A stretch of 64,000 nt of DNA from Flavobacteriales bacterium UBA952. GTDB lineage: Bacteria > Bacteroidota > Bacteroidia > Flavobacteriales_D > Crocinitomicaceae. Under the pieces are notes generated by a model. That model was not told where the DNA came from, did not search any database, and was given only the letters and a program-made list of their open reading frames with translations. Below, in pieces: positions 24,477 to 33,425 of this stretch; positions within the stretch are counted from its first letter, which is position 1; every line of letters begins with the position of its first letter. A program made the position numbers and the translations under genes. The stretch covers positions 1 through 64,000 of the forward strand of contig DBCS01000010.1 in assembly GCA_002293185.1 (NCBI GenBank). Reading direction: 5' to 3'.

Positions 24477-25676
24477 ATGTCCAAAGTATCGCTACCATTT
24501 TCAGCAACCCCACTTAGTTCCTGGCAGGGGCAATTACGCAAAGAACTCAAAGAAAATACGAGTCTATTAAATTACCACTCTCCTATTGAGGCGCTCAGCT
24601 TATCGTTGCTAGATTTAGAAAATGACCAACTTGTTCATGCAGACCTCCCAGCATTTCCATGGAAACGAACCGTTAATGTAGCTGCTACCCATGCCAAACA
24701 AAGCAATCAAATTATACTAGATGCCTTAATGCAAGGTGCCGATGCCATTTTCATTGCCAACGCAACTGCCCAAACCAATTGGCCCGAACTGCTCTCCAAT
24801 ATCCAAACAGCCTACTTGAGCTGCTTGATCGAATTTGAATCCTATAGTGCAGCTGAACATTTTAAACAGTACGCAACACCCGAACAAATTAGCCATTGCA
24901 TTGCTTTGCACAAAGATGGGCCCCATTTCAATTTCATCAGTACTTTTGAGTTGCAGCAAATTGGCGCCAATTGTTCGACAGAACTTGCCGGAGGCTTACT
25001 AAACCTGCACCAACAACTCGAGCAAACCACTACAGACAAGACACTCTATTTTGAGCTCGGTATTGGTAATGAATTCTTCATCGAGATCGCAAAATTCAGA
25101 GCCCTCAGACAATTAATCAAACAACTTGAAGAGCTGCATCATATCAAGATTGAAATAAAAGTACTTGCCAAAACAGGTTTTTGCAACAAAAGCTTAAAAG
25201 ACCCCTATACCAATTTATTGAGACAAGCTACCGAGAGCCTGAGTGCTATTATGGGGGGTGCTCATTTTATGTGTATTCAGACTTATGACCAGCTCAGTAC
25301 TGCAGGCCCAAGTACATTTGGGCAACGAATGGCGCTCAATATTGGCAACCTCATCAGCGAAGAAGCACAACTCTCCATTCTAAAAGACCCTTTGCAAGGT
25401 GCATACCTAATCGAACAACTTACTTTAGCACTGCTCAAAAAAAGTTGGGCCCTTCTCTGCCACCTCGATGGAATGGGTCAAGCTGCACCTGAAAAACTCA
25501 AGGAGGCCATTATTCAAACCAGAAACATACGCTTGGAACAATTTCATTCTGGAGCAAACACTTTAATTGGCATCAATGCTTTTATGAATGAGTTTGATAG
25601 CCCCAAAGCCGAATGGGCCGAAAGCCCAACAGTTTTAGGATTACCCTATTTGATACTCGAAAAAATCGCCGTCTAA
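24477..25676 (+). CDS. mutA: Methylmalonyl-CoA mutase, small (beta) subunit
   Basis: 399 residues from the ATG at 24477. It resembles the barrel domain of the mutase (LSSWQGQLRKEL at the start, IEALSLSLLD, the late LEQFHSGANTLIGINAF), but without the large subunit's catalytic residues, as expected of the non-catalytic partner. The cobalamin-like C-terminal domain found in longer beta subunits is missing, so this is a short form. It pairs with MutB to convert methylmalonyl-CoA to succinyl-CoA in propionate, valine and odd-chain fatty acid breakdown. Its stop overlaps the mutB start (TAATG). Confidence 0.9.
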   Translation: MSKVSLPFSATPLSSWQGQLRKELKENTSLLNYHSPIEALSLSLLDLENDQLVHADLPAFPWKRTVNVAATHAKQSNQIILDALMQGADAIFIANATAQTNWPELLSNIQTAYLSCLIEFESYSAAEHFKQYATPEQISHCIALHKDGPHFNFISTFELQQIGANCSTELAGGLLNLHQQLEQTTTDKTLYFELGIGNEFFIEIAKFRALRQLIKQLEELHHIKIEIKVLAKTGFCNKSLKDPYTNLLRQATESLSAIMGGAHFMCIQTYDQLSTAGPSTFGQRMALNIGNLISEEAQLSILKDPLQGAYLIEQLTLALLKKSWALLCHLDGMGQAAPEKLKEAIIQTRNIRLEQFHSGANTLIGINAFMNEFDSPKAEWAESPTVLGLPYLILEKIAV

Positions 25677-27730
25677 TGCCAAGAAAAGAACTCCACTCCT
25701 ACCGCAATTTAGATTGGTCTGAAAAAATGCAAGCCCCCGAGCCCATTTCATTCAGATCGGGTATTGCGCCATACCTAGGAGGGCCCTATGCATCAATGTA
25801 TTTATCTAAACCCTGGACTATTCGTCAGTACGCGGGTTTCTCCACTGCCGAAGCCTCCAATGCGTTTTACAGGAGAAACTTGGCCGCCGGGCAGAAAGGG
25901 CTGAGTGTTGCCTTTGATTTAGCTACCCATAGAGGTTATGATTCAGACCACGAGCGCGTTATCGGCGATGTAGGAAAAGCAGGCGTTGCTATAGACTCCA
26001 TTGAGGATATGAATTTGCTCTTCGATCAGATACCCCTCGATGAAATGTCGGTTTCCATGACCATGAACGGTGCTGTTCTGCCCATTATGGCTTTTTACAT
26101 TGCAAGCGCGCACGAACAAGGCGTGCAAACAGCACAACTCAGCGGGACTATTCAGAACGATATACTCAAAGAATTTATGGTGCGCAATACCTATATCTAT
26201 CCGCCAGCGCCATCGATGCGCATTATTGCAGATATTTTTGCCTACACCGCTGCGCACATGCCAAAATTTAATTCGATTTCGATTTCGGGTTACCACATGC
26301 ATGAGGCTGGCGCCACCGCTGCAATTGAACTGGCCTACACCCTTGCAGATGGACTCGAATACATTCGGACTGGGCTGAATGCCGGCTTGGCCATAGACGA
26401 TTTTGCGCCGCGCCTCAGCTTTTTTTGGGCCATCGGTATGGATCACCTCACCGAGGTAGCCAAACTTAGGGCTGGGCGTGTACTTTGGGCCAAGTTAGTC
26501 CAAGACTTTAAACCTGAGCGCCAAAAATCGTTGGCACTCCGCACACATTGTCAAACATCAGGTTGGTCCTTGACAGCGCAAGATCCATTTAATAATGTTG
26601 CACGCACTTGTCTTGAGGCACTTTCTGCAGCACTAGGCGGAACGCAATCGCTACATACGAATGCCTTGGACGAAGCCATTGCTTTGCCAACAGATTTTTC
26701 TGCGCGCATTGCCCGCAACACCCAAATTTATTTACAAAAAGAGACAGGTATCACCAATTTCATCGATCCTTACGCAGGTAGTGACGCGCTTGAAAAACGC
26801 ACCCAAGAACTCATTAAAGAAGCCTGGGACCTATTGGCGGAAGTAGAAAATCTTGGTGGGATGGCCAAGGCAATTGAAACCGGCCTGCCAAAAATGCGCA
26901 TCGAAGAAGCTGCAGCTAGAAAACAAGCGCGTATCGATTCCGGAAACGAAATTATCGTTGGTGTGAACCGTTACCAAACCGATGAAAACAGCCAAATCGA
27001 GATCCGAGAAGTAGACAACACGGAGGTGAGAAAGGCACAAATCAACAAACTCGAAGAAATCAAAACAAGACGAAATAACGCTGAAGTTTCTTTGTTATTA
27101 AGTGAACTCAAAAAGGCCGCAGAAGGAAATGATAATTTACTTGAAATTGCGGTGCGTTGTGCCAAAGCGCGCTGTACTCTAGGAGAGATTTCAAGCACGC
27201 TCGAAGAAGTTTACGGCAGGTATCAAGCCAAAATTCGTAGCATTAGTGGTGTTTATGCAAAAGAAATTATGAATGATCCAGATTTTAACCAGGCTAAGGT
27301 GTTACTCGAGCAATTTATTGAACTCGAAGGAAGACGCCCTCGCATCATGATTGCCAAAATGGGGCAAGACGGACACGACCGCGGAGCAAAAGTAATCGCG
27401 AGTTCTTTTGCAGATATCGGTTTCGATGTTGATATTGGTCCGTTGTTTCAAACCCCTGAAGAAGCCGCCAAACAAGCCATCGAAAATGACGTCCATATTG
27501 TAGGGGTTTCTTCCTTGGCTGCGGGTCATAAAACCCTTGTTCCTGCAGTGATTGATGCGCTCAGACAGGTGGGGCGCTCAGATATCATGGTGGTGGCAGG
27601 TGGCGTTATTCCGCAACAAGACTACGACTATCTTTTTAAAGCCGGAGTCTTCGGGATTTATGGCCCTGGCACAAAGATTGCACTCGCTGCGCAAGAAATC
27701 TTGCAACTTTTGATCAAGAGCCATCAATAA
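25676..27730 (+). CDS. mutB: Methylmalonyl-CoA mutase, large (alpha) subunit
   Basis: 684 residues from the ATG at 25676; longer frames reach back into mutA and are rejected. The substrate barrel (about 1-520) has TIRQYAGFSTAEASNAFYRRNL, FDLATHRGYDSDHERV and GYHMHEAGA. The cobalamin domain (about 550-684) has GQDGHDRGAKV, the DxHxxG motif whose His binds cobalt, followed by GVSSLAAGH and VVAGGV. It is the catalytic subunit and needs adenosylcobalamin. No MeaB chaperone or epimerase gene is nearby. Confidence 0.96.
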   Translation: MPRKELHSYRNLDWSEKMQAPEPISFRSGIAPYLGGPYASMYLSKPWTIRQYAGFSTAEASNAFYRRNLAAGQKGLSVAFDLATHRGYDSDHERVIGDVGKAGVAIDSIEDMNLLFDQIPLDEMSVSMTMNGAVLPIMAFYIASAHEQGVQTAQLSGTIQNDILKEFMVRNTYIYPPAPSMRIIADIFAYTAAHMPKFNSISISGYHMHEAGATAAIELAYTLADGLEYIRTGLNAGLAIDDFAPRLSFFWAIGMDHLTEVAKLRAGRVLWAKLVQDFKPERQKSLALRTHCQTSGWSLTAQDPFNNVARTCLEALSAALGGTQSLHTNALDEAIALPTDFSARIARNTQIYLQKETGITNFIDPYAGSDALEKRTQELIKEAWDLLAEVENLGGMAKAIETGLPKMRIEEAAARKQARIDSGNEIIVGVNRYQTDENSQIEIREVDNTEVRKAQINKLEEIKTRRNNAEVSLLLSELKKAAEGNDNLLEIAVRCAKARCTLGEISSTLEEVYGRYQAKIRSISGVYAKEIMNDPDFNQAKVLLEQFIELEGRRPRIMIAKMGQDGHDRGAKVIASSFADIGFDVDIGPLFQTPEEAAKQAIENDVHIVGVSSLAAGHKTLVPAVIDALRQVGRSDIMVVAGGVIPQQDYDYLFKAGVFGIYGPGTKIALAAQEILQLLIKSHQ

Positions 27731-27779
27731 ATTTTATTAATTTCGACAAGTAAACAACTTTACAAGTAAAACTATACTC

Positions 27780-28919
27780 ATGAAAATACTAGTGCTGCTT
27801 CTTTTTTCTTTTGTTCTTTTATTCAGTGGCAATGCCCAGCAACCCACCTTAGAACTCAAAGAATCAAAAAGAGTAATCACCCTAGACGATGAAAAAGGAG
27901 GCAATACATCTGTGGAAATGCGCAGCGTTTTTACAGCGGCTGGAACCAAGAAAGTCAGTACCGAGTGGCTTATATCTGGTACCAAAGACAAAGATTGGAA
28001 TTTTGTCAAAGGCGATGAAAAAAGTGATATCATAGAAATTAATTTCAAACGAGTGGGCAATTACTCGGTTTCTTTAACGGTAACCTATGCTGTTAAAAAA
28101 ACGCTCAAGAACGGAGAAGTTGAGGAGGAAGAGTTTGATGTTTCCATCGACAACGATAACTTTATTACCGTGACCAACAACCTCGATGAACTCACGCAAC
28201 TTCACGCCGATTCAAACTTCATTAAGTTAGTTAAGCGTTCAGGTGACTACACGGTTAAAGAAAAATACGCCAATGACCCTACTCCTTATATATTTTTGGC
28301 CAAAGGCTTGTTTGGCATCTACCGTAAAGACCTCAAAGATCCAATGATTCAAGATCCGTTTGAAGAAGCCATTACCGCTTGTGCAACGGCAATAGAACGC
28401 GATGAAAACGGCGTATTCAAGATGCCTATTCACAAAATGTGGCTCAATGGTTTTCAGCTCGAATTACTCAATAACGGAATTCGCTACATCCTAGACGAAA
28501 CCGACGGTTATCCGACAATTTATAGCAATTCAGACAAAGAAAAAACAGCTGAAACCTTATCGGAGATGATCGACGCTTGTGAATCTTACAGCAGCATCAC
28601 GCGTAATCAATCGGGTATTAAAATGATTGAAGCTGCTATTCGCTACAACAACAGAGACGTCAAAAATGCGAATCTCATTTGGAAAACGGAAATACCCAAT
28701 TTACTCCAACTCAGCGATAAAGATTTTGAGAGCTGGACACAAGCAGATAAAGATGCCTTGCGCACAGGACTCATTCTTAGCTCCCAATGTCTTGAGAAAA
28801 GAGATGGCAGCTCTTTAAATGCAAGACCAATTTGTAAGAAAGCTGAAAAGTGGTTTGAATACGACAAAGACTGGATTGCTTTTTACGAAAAAGCAAAGAA
28901 CAGTTTTGAACCTAAATAA
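27780..28919 (+). CDS. Secreted protein with PKD-like N-terminal domain
   Basis: 379 residues with a signal peptide (about 1-19, GNAQQ). Residues about 30-125 look like a PKD/immunoglobulin-like sandwich (VFTAAGTKKVSTEWLISG, VGNYSVSLTVTY). The rest is helical and Asp/Lys rich (FLAKGLFGIYRKDL, EAITACATAIE), similar in feel to repeat-type scaffold proteins, with no catalytic motif seen. Lies 49 bp after mutB, and its stop overlaps the divIC start (TAATG). Probably periplasmic; function unknown. Confidence 0.75.
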   Translation: MKILVLLLFSFVLLFSGNAQQPTLELKESKRVITLDDEKGGNTSVEMRSVFTAAGTKKVSTEWLISGTKDKDWNFVKGDEKSDIIEINFKRVGNYSVSLTVTYAVKKTLKNGEVEEEEFDVSIDNDNFITVTNNLDELTQLHADSNFIKLVKRSGDYTVKEKYANDPTPYIFLAKGLFGIYRKDLKDPMIQDPFEEAITACATAIERDENGVFKMPIHKMWLNGFQLELLNNGIRYILDETDGYPTIYSNSDKEKTAETLSEMIDACESYSSITRNQSGIKMIEAAIRYNNRDVKNANLIWKTEIPNLLQLSDKDFESWTQADKDALRTGLILSSQCLEKRDGSSLNARPICKKAEKWFEYDKDWIAFYEKAKNSFEPK

Positions 28920-29212
28920 TGACCATGATGAAACGTATACCCTCTTGGATAAAAAACAAGTACGTACTCACAAGTGTGGTATTTGGGGTTTATTTCTTAT
29001 TTCTGGACGATTGGGATATTTTTACCCTCGTCAGATCTAAACGTAAACTTGAACAAATTGAGCAACAAGATGCGCAAATGAGTGAGCAGCTCAAACAAAC
29101 CAAAAATACGCTTTACCGGCTGCACCACCTGGATGAACTAGAGGCTTATGCCCGCTCAGAAAAATTCTTTAAAAGAGACGACGAAGATATCTTTGTGGTC
29201 ACCAAAAAATAA
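28919..29212 (+). CDS. Cell division protein DivIC/FtsB
   Basis: 97 residues (ATG at 28919; a second ATG three codons on is possible). One transmembrane helix (about 15-33) is followed by a coiled coil (about 40-72: KRKLEQIEQQDAQMSEQL) and the family ending EAYARSEKFFKRDDEDIFVV. FtsB/DivIC links FtsL and FtsQ in the divisome and controls septal peptidoglycan synthesis. A place next to mutAB is recurrent in Bacteroidota. Size and topology match the family. Confidence 0.88.
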   Translation: MTMMKRIPSWIKNKYVLTSVVFGVYFLFLDDWDIFTLVRSKRKLEQIEQQDAQMSEQLKQTKNTLYRLHHLDELEAYARSEKFFKRDDEDIFVVTKK

Positions 29213-29220
29213 AATAGTAG

Positions 29221-30369
29221 TTATGGAGTTGGTACAAACAACCTTGCTCCGGGGTAATAGAAAAGCAATATCTGATCAAAGGAATAGCCTTTCTTTGCCA
29301 TTTGCATAGCGCCCTCCTGGCAAAGTCCTACTCCATGGCCAAAGCCCCTTCCATACAAAACTACTTCCTGACCTTCGATAACCGCATCAAAGAAAGTTGA
29401 TTTTAATTTAAATTCTTCTCGGAGATCGCGCAGCGGGATTCCATAAACCGGATGCAAATAAAAAGCGCTGCGAAAGGGCTGCTTGAACGCTTGCAGCAGT
29501 GAATAGCTCAAGGAGTCCTTGATTGGAAAACCATAATTTTTAACCAAAAATGTAGTCCAGGTTTGCAGCGGAATGCTTTTGACCCAAGTAGCTTGCTTGG
29601 TGTGTACACAAAATGTATCCTTGAAGGTGGTAAGGCCGATAATTTGTTCATTCCAGATATCTTGGGGTTCACACGTTTGACCTCCGCAATTCGCATGAAA
29701 AAAGGTCGGGAAATATTTACCTTCTTCATTAAGCAATACCACATCTTTGGTTTGATGAACTGCGGAATCGATGAGGGCTGTTCCGGTTCTTTTGTGCAAA
29801 TAGGCCTGGCAATGGGTGCGTTCACAAAGTTCATATCCATCTTTCTGGTGCCGTTTGAGGTTGTTTAGCGCATACGTTCGAGAAATCACGGCCTGTGCTT
29901 GATAGTATGGTTTTTGATGCCCAGGACCGCCCTCGCAAGCAACCACCCCTTCGAGGTAGGTTTGCAAATCCACTAAATTAACGAGTTGAAGATTGCTTTT
30001 ATAAATGCGCACTTCAAAGTCTCCTTCGTAAGCACGTGTCTTAGTCGATAAAGTGGGTACCGACCAATTACAGAAATCTTCCTGAGCTAATTGCAGTAAT
30101 TCAAACTTAATTGCCTCAAATCGGTAGGTTCCTCCTTGAAAATACTGAACCATAGCACCATTCATTTTAAATTTTCCTTGACTTTGTGCGGCTAATTTTG
30201 CAGAATAAGAGGTGCCGTCTGGTAAAATTGCGTGCAATAGGTAGTTGCCGCTTGCCACTACGAATTGAAATTCTTTTACCGTCGAAGAAGTGTATAGGCC
30301 TATACTTAGTTTTTGAGCTAAGGATAGCTGCCAATATAAAGAAAGAAAGACAAGTAAAAATGGTTTCAC
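29221..30369 (-). CDS. SpoIID/LytB domain protein, secreted
   Basis: 382 residues with a signal peptide (about 1-18). The SpoIID domain covers about 110-375: DLQTYLEGVVACEGGP, YYQAQAVISRTYALNN, CQAYLHKRTG, and the ending GRGFGHGVGLCQEGAMQMAKKGYSFDQIL. SpoIID of sporulating Firmicutes is a lytic transglycosylase acting on denuded glycan. In non-sporulating Bacteroidota the homologues are taken as peptidoglycan-processing enzymes of unproven role. The catalytic Glu of SpoIID probably corresponds to the one in VVACEGGP. It lies 2 bp after lpxB. Confidence 0.88.
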   Translation of the reverse strand: MKPFLLVFLSLYWQLSLAQKLSIGLYTSSTVKEFQFVVASGNYLLHAILPDGTSYSAKLAAQSQGKFKMNGAMVQYFQGGTYRFEAIKFELLQLAQEDFCNWSVPTLSTKTRAYEGDFEVRIYKSNLQLVNLVDLQTYLEGVVACEGGPGHQKPYYQAQAVISRTYALNNLKRHQKDGYELCERTHCQAYLHKRTGTALIDSAVHQTKDVVLLNEEGKYFPTFFHANCGGQTCEPQDIWNEQIIGLTTFKDTFCVHTKQATWVKSIPLQTWTTFLVKNYGFPIKDSLSYSLLQAFKQPFRSAFYLHPVYGIPLRDLREEFKLKSTFFDAVIEGQEVVLYGRGFGHGVGLCQEGAMQMAKKGYSFDQILLFYYPGARLFVPTP

Positions 30370-30371
30370 GA

Positions 30372-31478
30372 TTATAAATAGGTATTCATAGAATGAGCAA
30401 TACGACTACTTGCACCTGGTTCTTGTAAAAGCGCTTGCAGCGTTGTATAATGCAAAAGTTGAGTCTGCCTCATGGGTTGTCCGGGAAGTAATTTAAGTAA
30501 TTCTTTCTGCATATTCTCTACAGTACATTCGTCTTGAATCAGTTCGGGAATTGCAGCTTTTTGAACAATCAGATTCACCAATGAAATATATTTGATTTTG
30601 ACAAGTTTTTTGGCCAACCAAATCGATAGCGCAGACCCCTTATAACAGACCACCTGAGGAACCTTAAAAAGTGCTGTTTCTAAGGTGGCGGTGCCTGAGG
30701 TCACCAAAGCAAGCGCTGCAACTGAAAGAACATCATAGGTATGTGCGCTGCTTAAATAAACGTCGTAATCTTTGCAATAAGCTTCGTAAACTTCTTGTGG
30801 AATATTGCTAGAACAAGCCACCGCAATTTGATGCGTTGCACTAAATTTGGAAGCTGCCTCGAGCATGAGTGGTAATTTCTTCTCTAATTCTTGACGTCTA
30901 GAACCCGGTAATACTGCTAAAACAGGCTTCGCAAAAGAAAGCGGTTCCGATTTTTGCTGAAAAGTATTGATTTCATCCAGTAATGGATGTCCAAAATAAG
31001 CTACGTCAATACCAAAACCTGCATAGAACTCAGGTTCAAAAGGCAAAATACAATAGAGTTTGGCAACGTACTTCTGGATGGTGTAGACCCGATTTTGTTT
31101 CCAAGCCCAAACCGTTGGAGAAATGTAATACAATACTTTAATACTGTGCTCGTGTGCCCATTTGGCCATTCTGAGGTTAAAACCAGGATAATCTACCAAA
31201 ACCAAAACCGTGGGCTTCTGTTGGAGCAAGTTTTTTTTGAGTAGCTTGAATTGCCGATTAATCGTTCGGATGTTTATTAAAACTTCAAGGAAACCCATGA
31301 AGCTCATGGAGCTGATGTGTTGATCGAGGGAAACCCCCTCTGCGGCAAGGCGGTCTCCGCCCCAAGCCTTAAATTGGAGTTTGGGGTTGATGGCTTTCCA
31401 CGCCGATACTAGGTTTGCTGCATGGAGATCGCCAGAAGCTTCGCCACAGACAATATATACCAATTGATTTTGTTCCAA
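30372..31478 (-). CDS. lpxB: Lipid-A-disaccharide synthase
   Basis: 368 residues, GT19 family. It opens YIVCGEASGDLHAANLV, the LpxB signature. Also seen: FKAWGGDRLAAEGV, VLVDYPGFNLRMAKWAH, YYISPTVWAWK and LPGSRRQELEKKLPLM. It joins UDP-diacylglucosamine and lipid X to the lipid A disaccharide at the inner membrane, so the organism makes lipopolysaccharide. It sits in the run surE - small membrane protein - lpxB - SpoIID-like, an arrangement recurrent in Bacteroidota. Confidence 0.96.
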   Translation of the reverse strand: MEQNQLVYIVCGEASGDLHAANLVSAWKAINPKLQFKAWGGDRLAAEGVSLDQHISSMSFMGFLEVLINIRTINRQFKLLKKNLLQQKPTVLVLVDYPGFNLRMAKWAHEHSIKVLYYISPTVWAWKQNRVYTIQKYVAKLYCILPFEPEFYAGFGIDVAYFGHPLLDEINTFQQKSEPLSFAKPVLAVLPGSRRQELEKKLPLMLEAASKFSATHQIAVACSSNIPQEVYEAYCKDYDVYLSSAHTYDVLSVAALALVTSGTATLETALFKVPQVVCYKGSALSIWLAKKLVKIKYISLVNLIVQKAAIPELIQDECTVENMQKELLKLLPGQPMRQTQLLHYTTLQALLQEPGASSRIAHSMNTYL

Positions 31479-31487
31479 GTTTTAAAA

Positions 31488-31808
31488 TTAAAACAGACGC
31501 TCGAGATTCACGTATATCATGTAGGGTGCGTAAAGCAACATACCAAAGATGATACCACGTGTATGAAAATACTGCTCCCGATTTAAAAAGAAATAAAACC
31601 AAGCCAAATTACCAATAAGGCCAAGTGAGAGGTAACGACTCATGAACTCTTGAAAATGTAGGGTTTGATACCACAGGTAAGAAAAACTTTGCCCATAAGA
31701 TTGTGAAAGGATAAATACAATGATGGGTAAAAGGAGAAGCGGAGAAACAACACCGATGGCGAGACCGATGAAAAACGAGGTGTTCAAATTACTTTTTAGT
31801 GTTCCCAT
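31488..31808 (-). CDS. Small membrane protein between surE and lpxB
   Basis: 106 residues with about three transmembrane helices (12-34, 57-74, 84-100). No charged catalytic pattern. The start overlaps the surE 3' end by 13 bp and lpxB begins 9 bp after its stop, so it is translated inside the operon. A similar small protein is commonly found at this place in Bacteroidota. Its tie to lipid A synthesis is by position only. Confidence 0.75.
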   Translation of the reverse strand: MGTLKSNLNTSFFIGLAIGVVSPLLLLPIIVFILSQSYGQSFSYLWYQTLHFQEFMSRYLSLGLIGNLAWFYFFLNREQYFHTRGIIFGMLLYAPYMIYVNLERLF

Positions 31809-32569
31809 GATTTGAAATGATTGAGGTGGGCATAGGCAGTGAGGTCAAATTGCGTGGGTACCACACTAACGTAACCTTCTTTAAGCGCATGGAGGTCGGT
31901 GTCTGGGCGTTGATCGAGGTCTGCAAACTCTCCTGTAAGCCAAAAATAATCCCGGCCGAATTGATCTTGACGTTTTTCGAAGCGATCTGCCCAGTAGGCA
32001 TGTGCTTGTTTACAAAATTTGAGTCCCTTGATGTCGGCAATTGGCAACTTTGGAATATTGACATTTAGGCAGATATTGCGCTCAAAACCTTTTTCAAAAA
32101 ATAGATCGAGCAATTTGGTAATGTAGTGCTGTGCGGCTGTAAAATCTGCATCAGCAGCGAAATCTGCCAACGAGAAACCAAAGGAAGGGATCCCTTCCAT
32201 TGCTCCTTCAATTGCCGCTGACATGGTTCCAGAATAAAGCACATTTGTAGAGGAGTTTTCTCCGTGATTTACACCGGACAAAATAAGATCGGGTTTAGTG
32301 CCTAATAATTCATAAATGCCAAGCTTGACGCAATCTACAGGTGTGCCGCTACAAGCGTGAGCCTCTATTCCCGGATAAATTGAACTTTTGAACAAGCGTA
32401 TGGGGTCGTGAATGGTAATGGCATGCCCCATGCCTGATTGCGGTTTGTCAGGGGCCACAACAAGCAGATCGCCGTAGGGCTGGGTAGCTTCAATCAAGGA
32501 AGCAATACCTTTTGCGCCAATGCCGTCGTCGTTGGTAATTAAGATTTGTGGTTTTCGACCCTGAAACAT
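31796..32569 (-). CDS. surE: 5'/3'-nucleotidase SurE
   Basis: 257 residues. The SurE signature ILITNDDGI lies at 9-17 (metal ligands D14, D15), followed by VVAPDKPQSGMG, GTPVDCVKLGI and SGVNHGENSST. A metal-dependent phosphatase of nucleoside monophosphates and short polyphosphates, cytosolic. It heads the surE-lpxB run. TAATTTTA on the minus strand (32581 to 32574) ends 4 bp before the ATG and may be its -7 element. Divergent from the C40 peptidase gene at 32618. Confidence 0.96.
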   Translation of the reverse strand: MFQGRKPQILITNDDGIGAKGIASLIEATQPYGDLLVVAPDKPQSGMGHAITIHDPIRLFKSSIYPGIEAHACSGTPVDCVKLGIYELLGTKPDLILSGVNHGENSSTNVLYSGTMSAAIEGAMEGIPSFGFSLADFAADADFTAAQHYITKLLDLFFEKGFERNICLNVNIPKLPIADIKGLKFCKQAHAYWADRFEKRQDQFGRDYFWLTGEFADLDQRPDTDLHALKEGYVSVVPTQFDLTAYAHLNHFKSWEH

Positions 32570-32604
32570 GGCCTAAAATTAGTCAATTATCGTCTTGAAA
32601 ATGC

Positions 32605-32612
32605 TAATTTTG
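32605..32612 (+). promoter_or_regulatory. -7 element of the SH3-C40 peptidase gene
   Basis: TAATTTTG (TAnnTTTG), ending 5 bp before the ATG at 32618. It excludes the upstream in-frame ATG at 32546 as start, since that would be outside the transcript. Confidence 0.5.
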
Positions 32613-32617
32613 TTACA

Positions 32618-33391
32618 ATGAATGATAAAATCAAATGGATAGAGCCTCAACAGCGCTTTGCTTTTTGTGCGCTCTCCGCAATTCCACTTAGAAAAGAACC
32701 AAAAGATAGCGCAGAGCAAGTATCGCAAATGCTATTTGGAGAACCGCTCGAAGTATTGGAATATACCAAACCTTGGCTCAAGGTTCGAAGCCTCCTAGAT
32801 GGTTACGAGGGCTATATTGACCACAAACAAGTCATTGCGCTTACCGATAAAGAACTCAAGCGCTGGATGGACAGCTACATCCTTACCAATACGCATTGTG
32901 TTCAAGTCAATGGACCTTCAGGACCTCAATTAATCAGCGGAGGATCATTTATTGGCAACCAAGCCTATTTCCAAATTGGAAATTATACTTTTCAAACAAT
33001 AACTCAACAAGTGGCCACAGACGCCTGGACCTACGCACTTGGTTTTTTGAATACGCCTTACCTCTGGGGAGGTAAGTCAATATTTGGTATAGACTGCTCT
33101 GGTTTGGTTCAAAATGTGTACCGCCTGCTCGACATCAATCTACCCCGCGATGCGGAGCAACAAGTAGAAATTGGTATGGCTGTTAACTTTGAAGACCGTC
33201 AAGCACTCGATTTAGCTTTTTTCAAAAATCAAGCAGGGCGCGTTCATCATGTAGGCATTATTGGCCCTGAGCTCCAAATCTTACACGCCTCTGGGCAAGT
33301 GCGTATCGACAAACTTACTGAAGAAGGAATTTACAATGATGCCGCAGGAAATTTTACGCATTCTTTATTTGAAATTAGACGCTTATTTTAG
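32618..33391 (+). CDS. C40 family peptidase with SH3-like N-terminus
   Basis: 257 residues from the ATG at 32618. N-terminal SH3-like region (about 10-80: CALSAIPLRKEPKDSAEQVSQMLFGE, WLKVRSLLDGYEGYI), then a second small beta domain. The C40 domain (about 145-257) has GIDCSGLVQNVYRLL with the catalytic Cys, HHVGIIG with the His and ILHASGQVRID. This matches gamma-D-glutamyl-diamino acid endopeptidases used in muropeptide recycling. No signal peptide is evident, which supports a cytosolic recycling role over cell-wall cleavage. Confidence 0.9.
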   Translation: MNDKIKWIEPQQRFAFCALSAIPLRKEPKDSAEQVSQMLFGEPLEVLEYTKPWLKVRSLLDGYEGYIDHKQVIALTDKELKRWMDSYILTNTHCVQVNGPSGPQLISGGSFIGNQAYFQIGNYTFQTITQQVATDAWTYALGFLNTPYLWGGKSIFGIDCSGLVQNVYRLLDINLPRDAEQQVEIGMAVNFEDRQALDLAFFKNQAGRVHHVGIIGPELQILHASGQVRIDKLTEEGIYNDAAGNFTHSLFEIRRLF

Positions 33392-33425
33392 CAATCTTAC
33401 GATATTTGCAACTTAAATTTTATCC

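Noticed and set aside
25943..26446. 167-residue minus-strand frame inside mutB
   Set aside because: Antisense to a highly conserved enzyme domain; composition follows the mutB codons.
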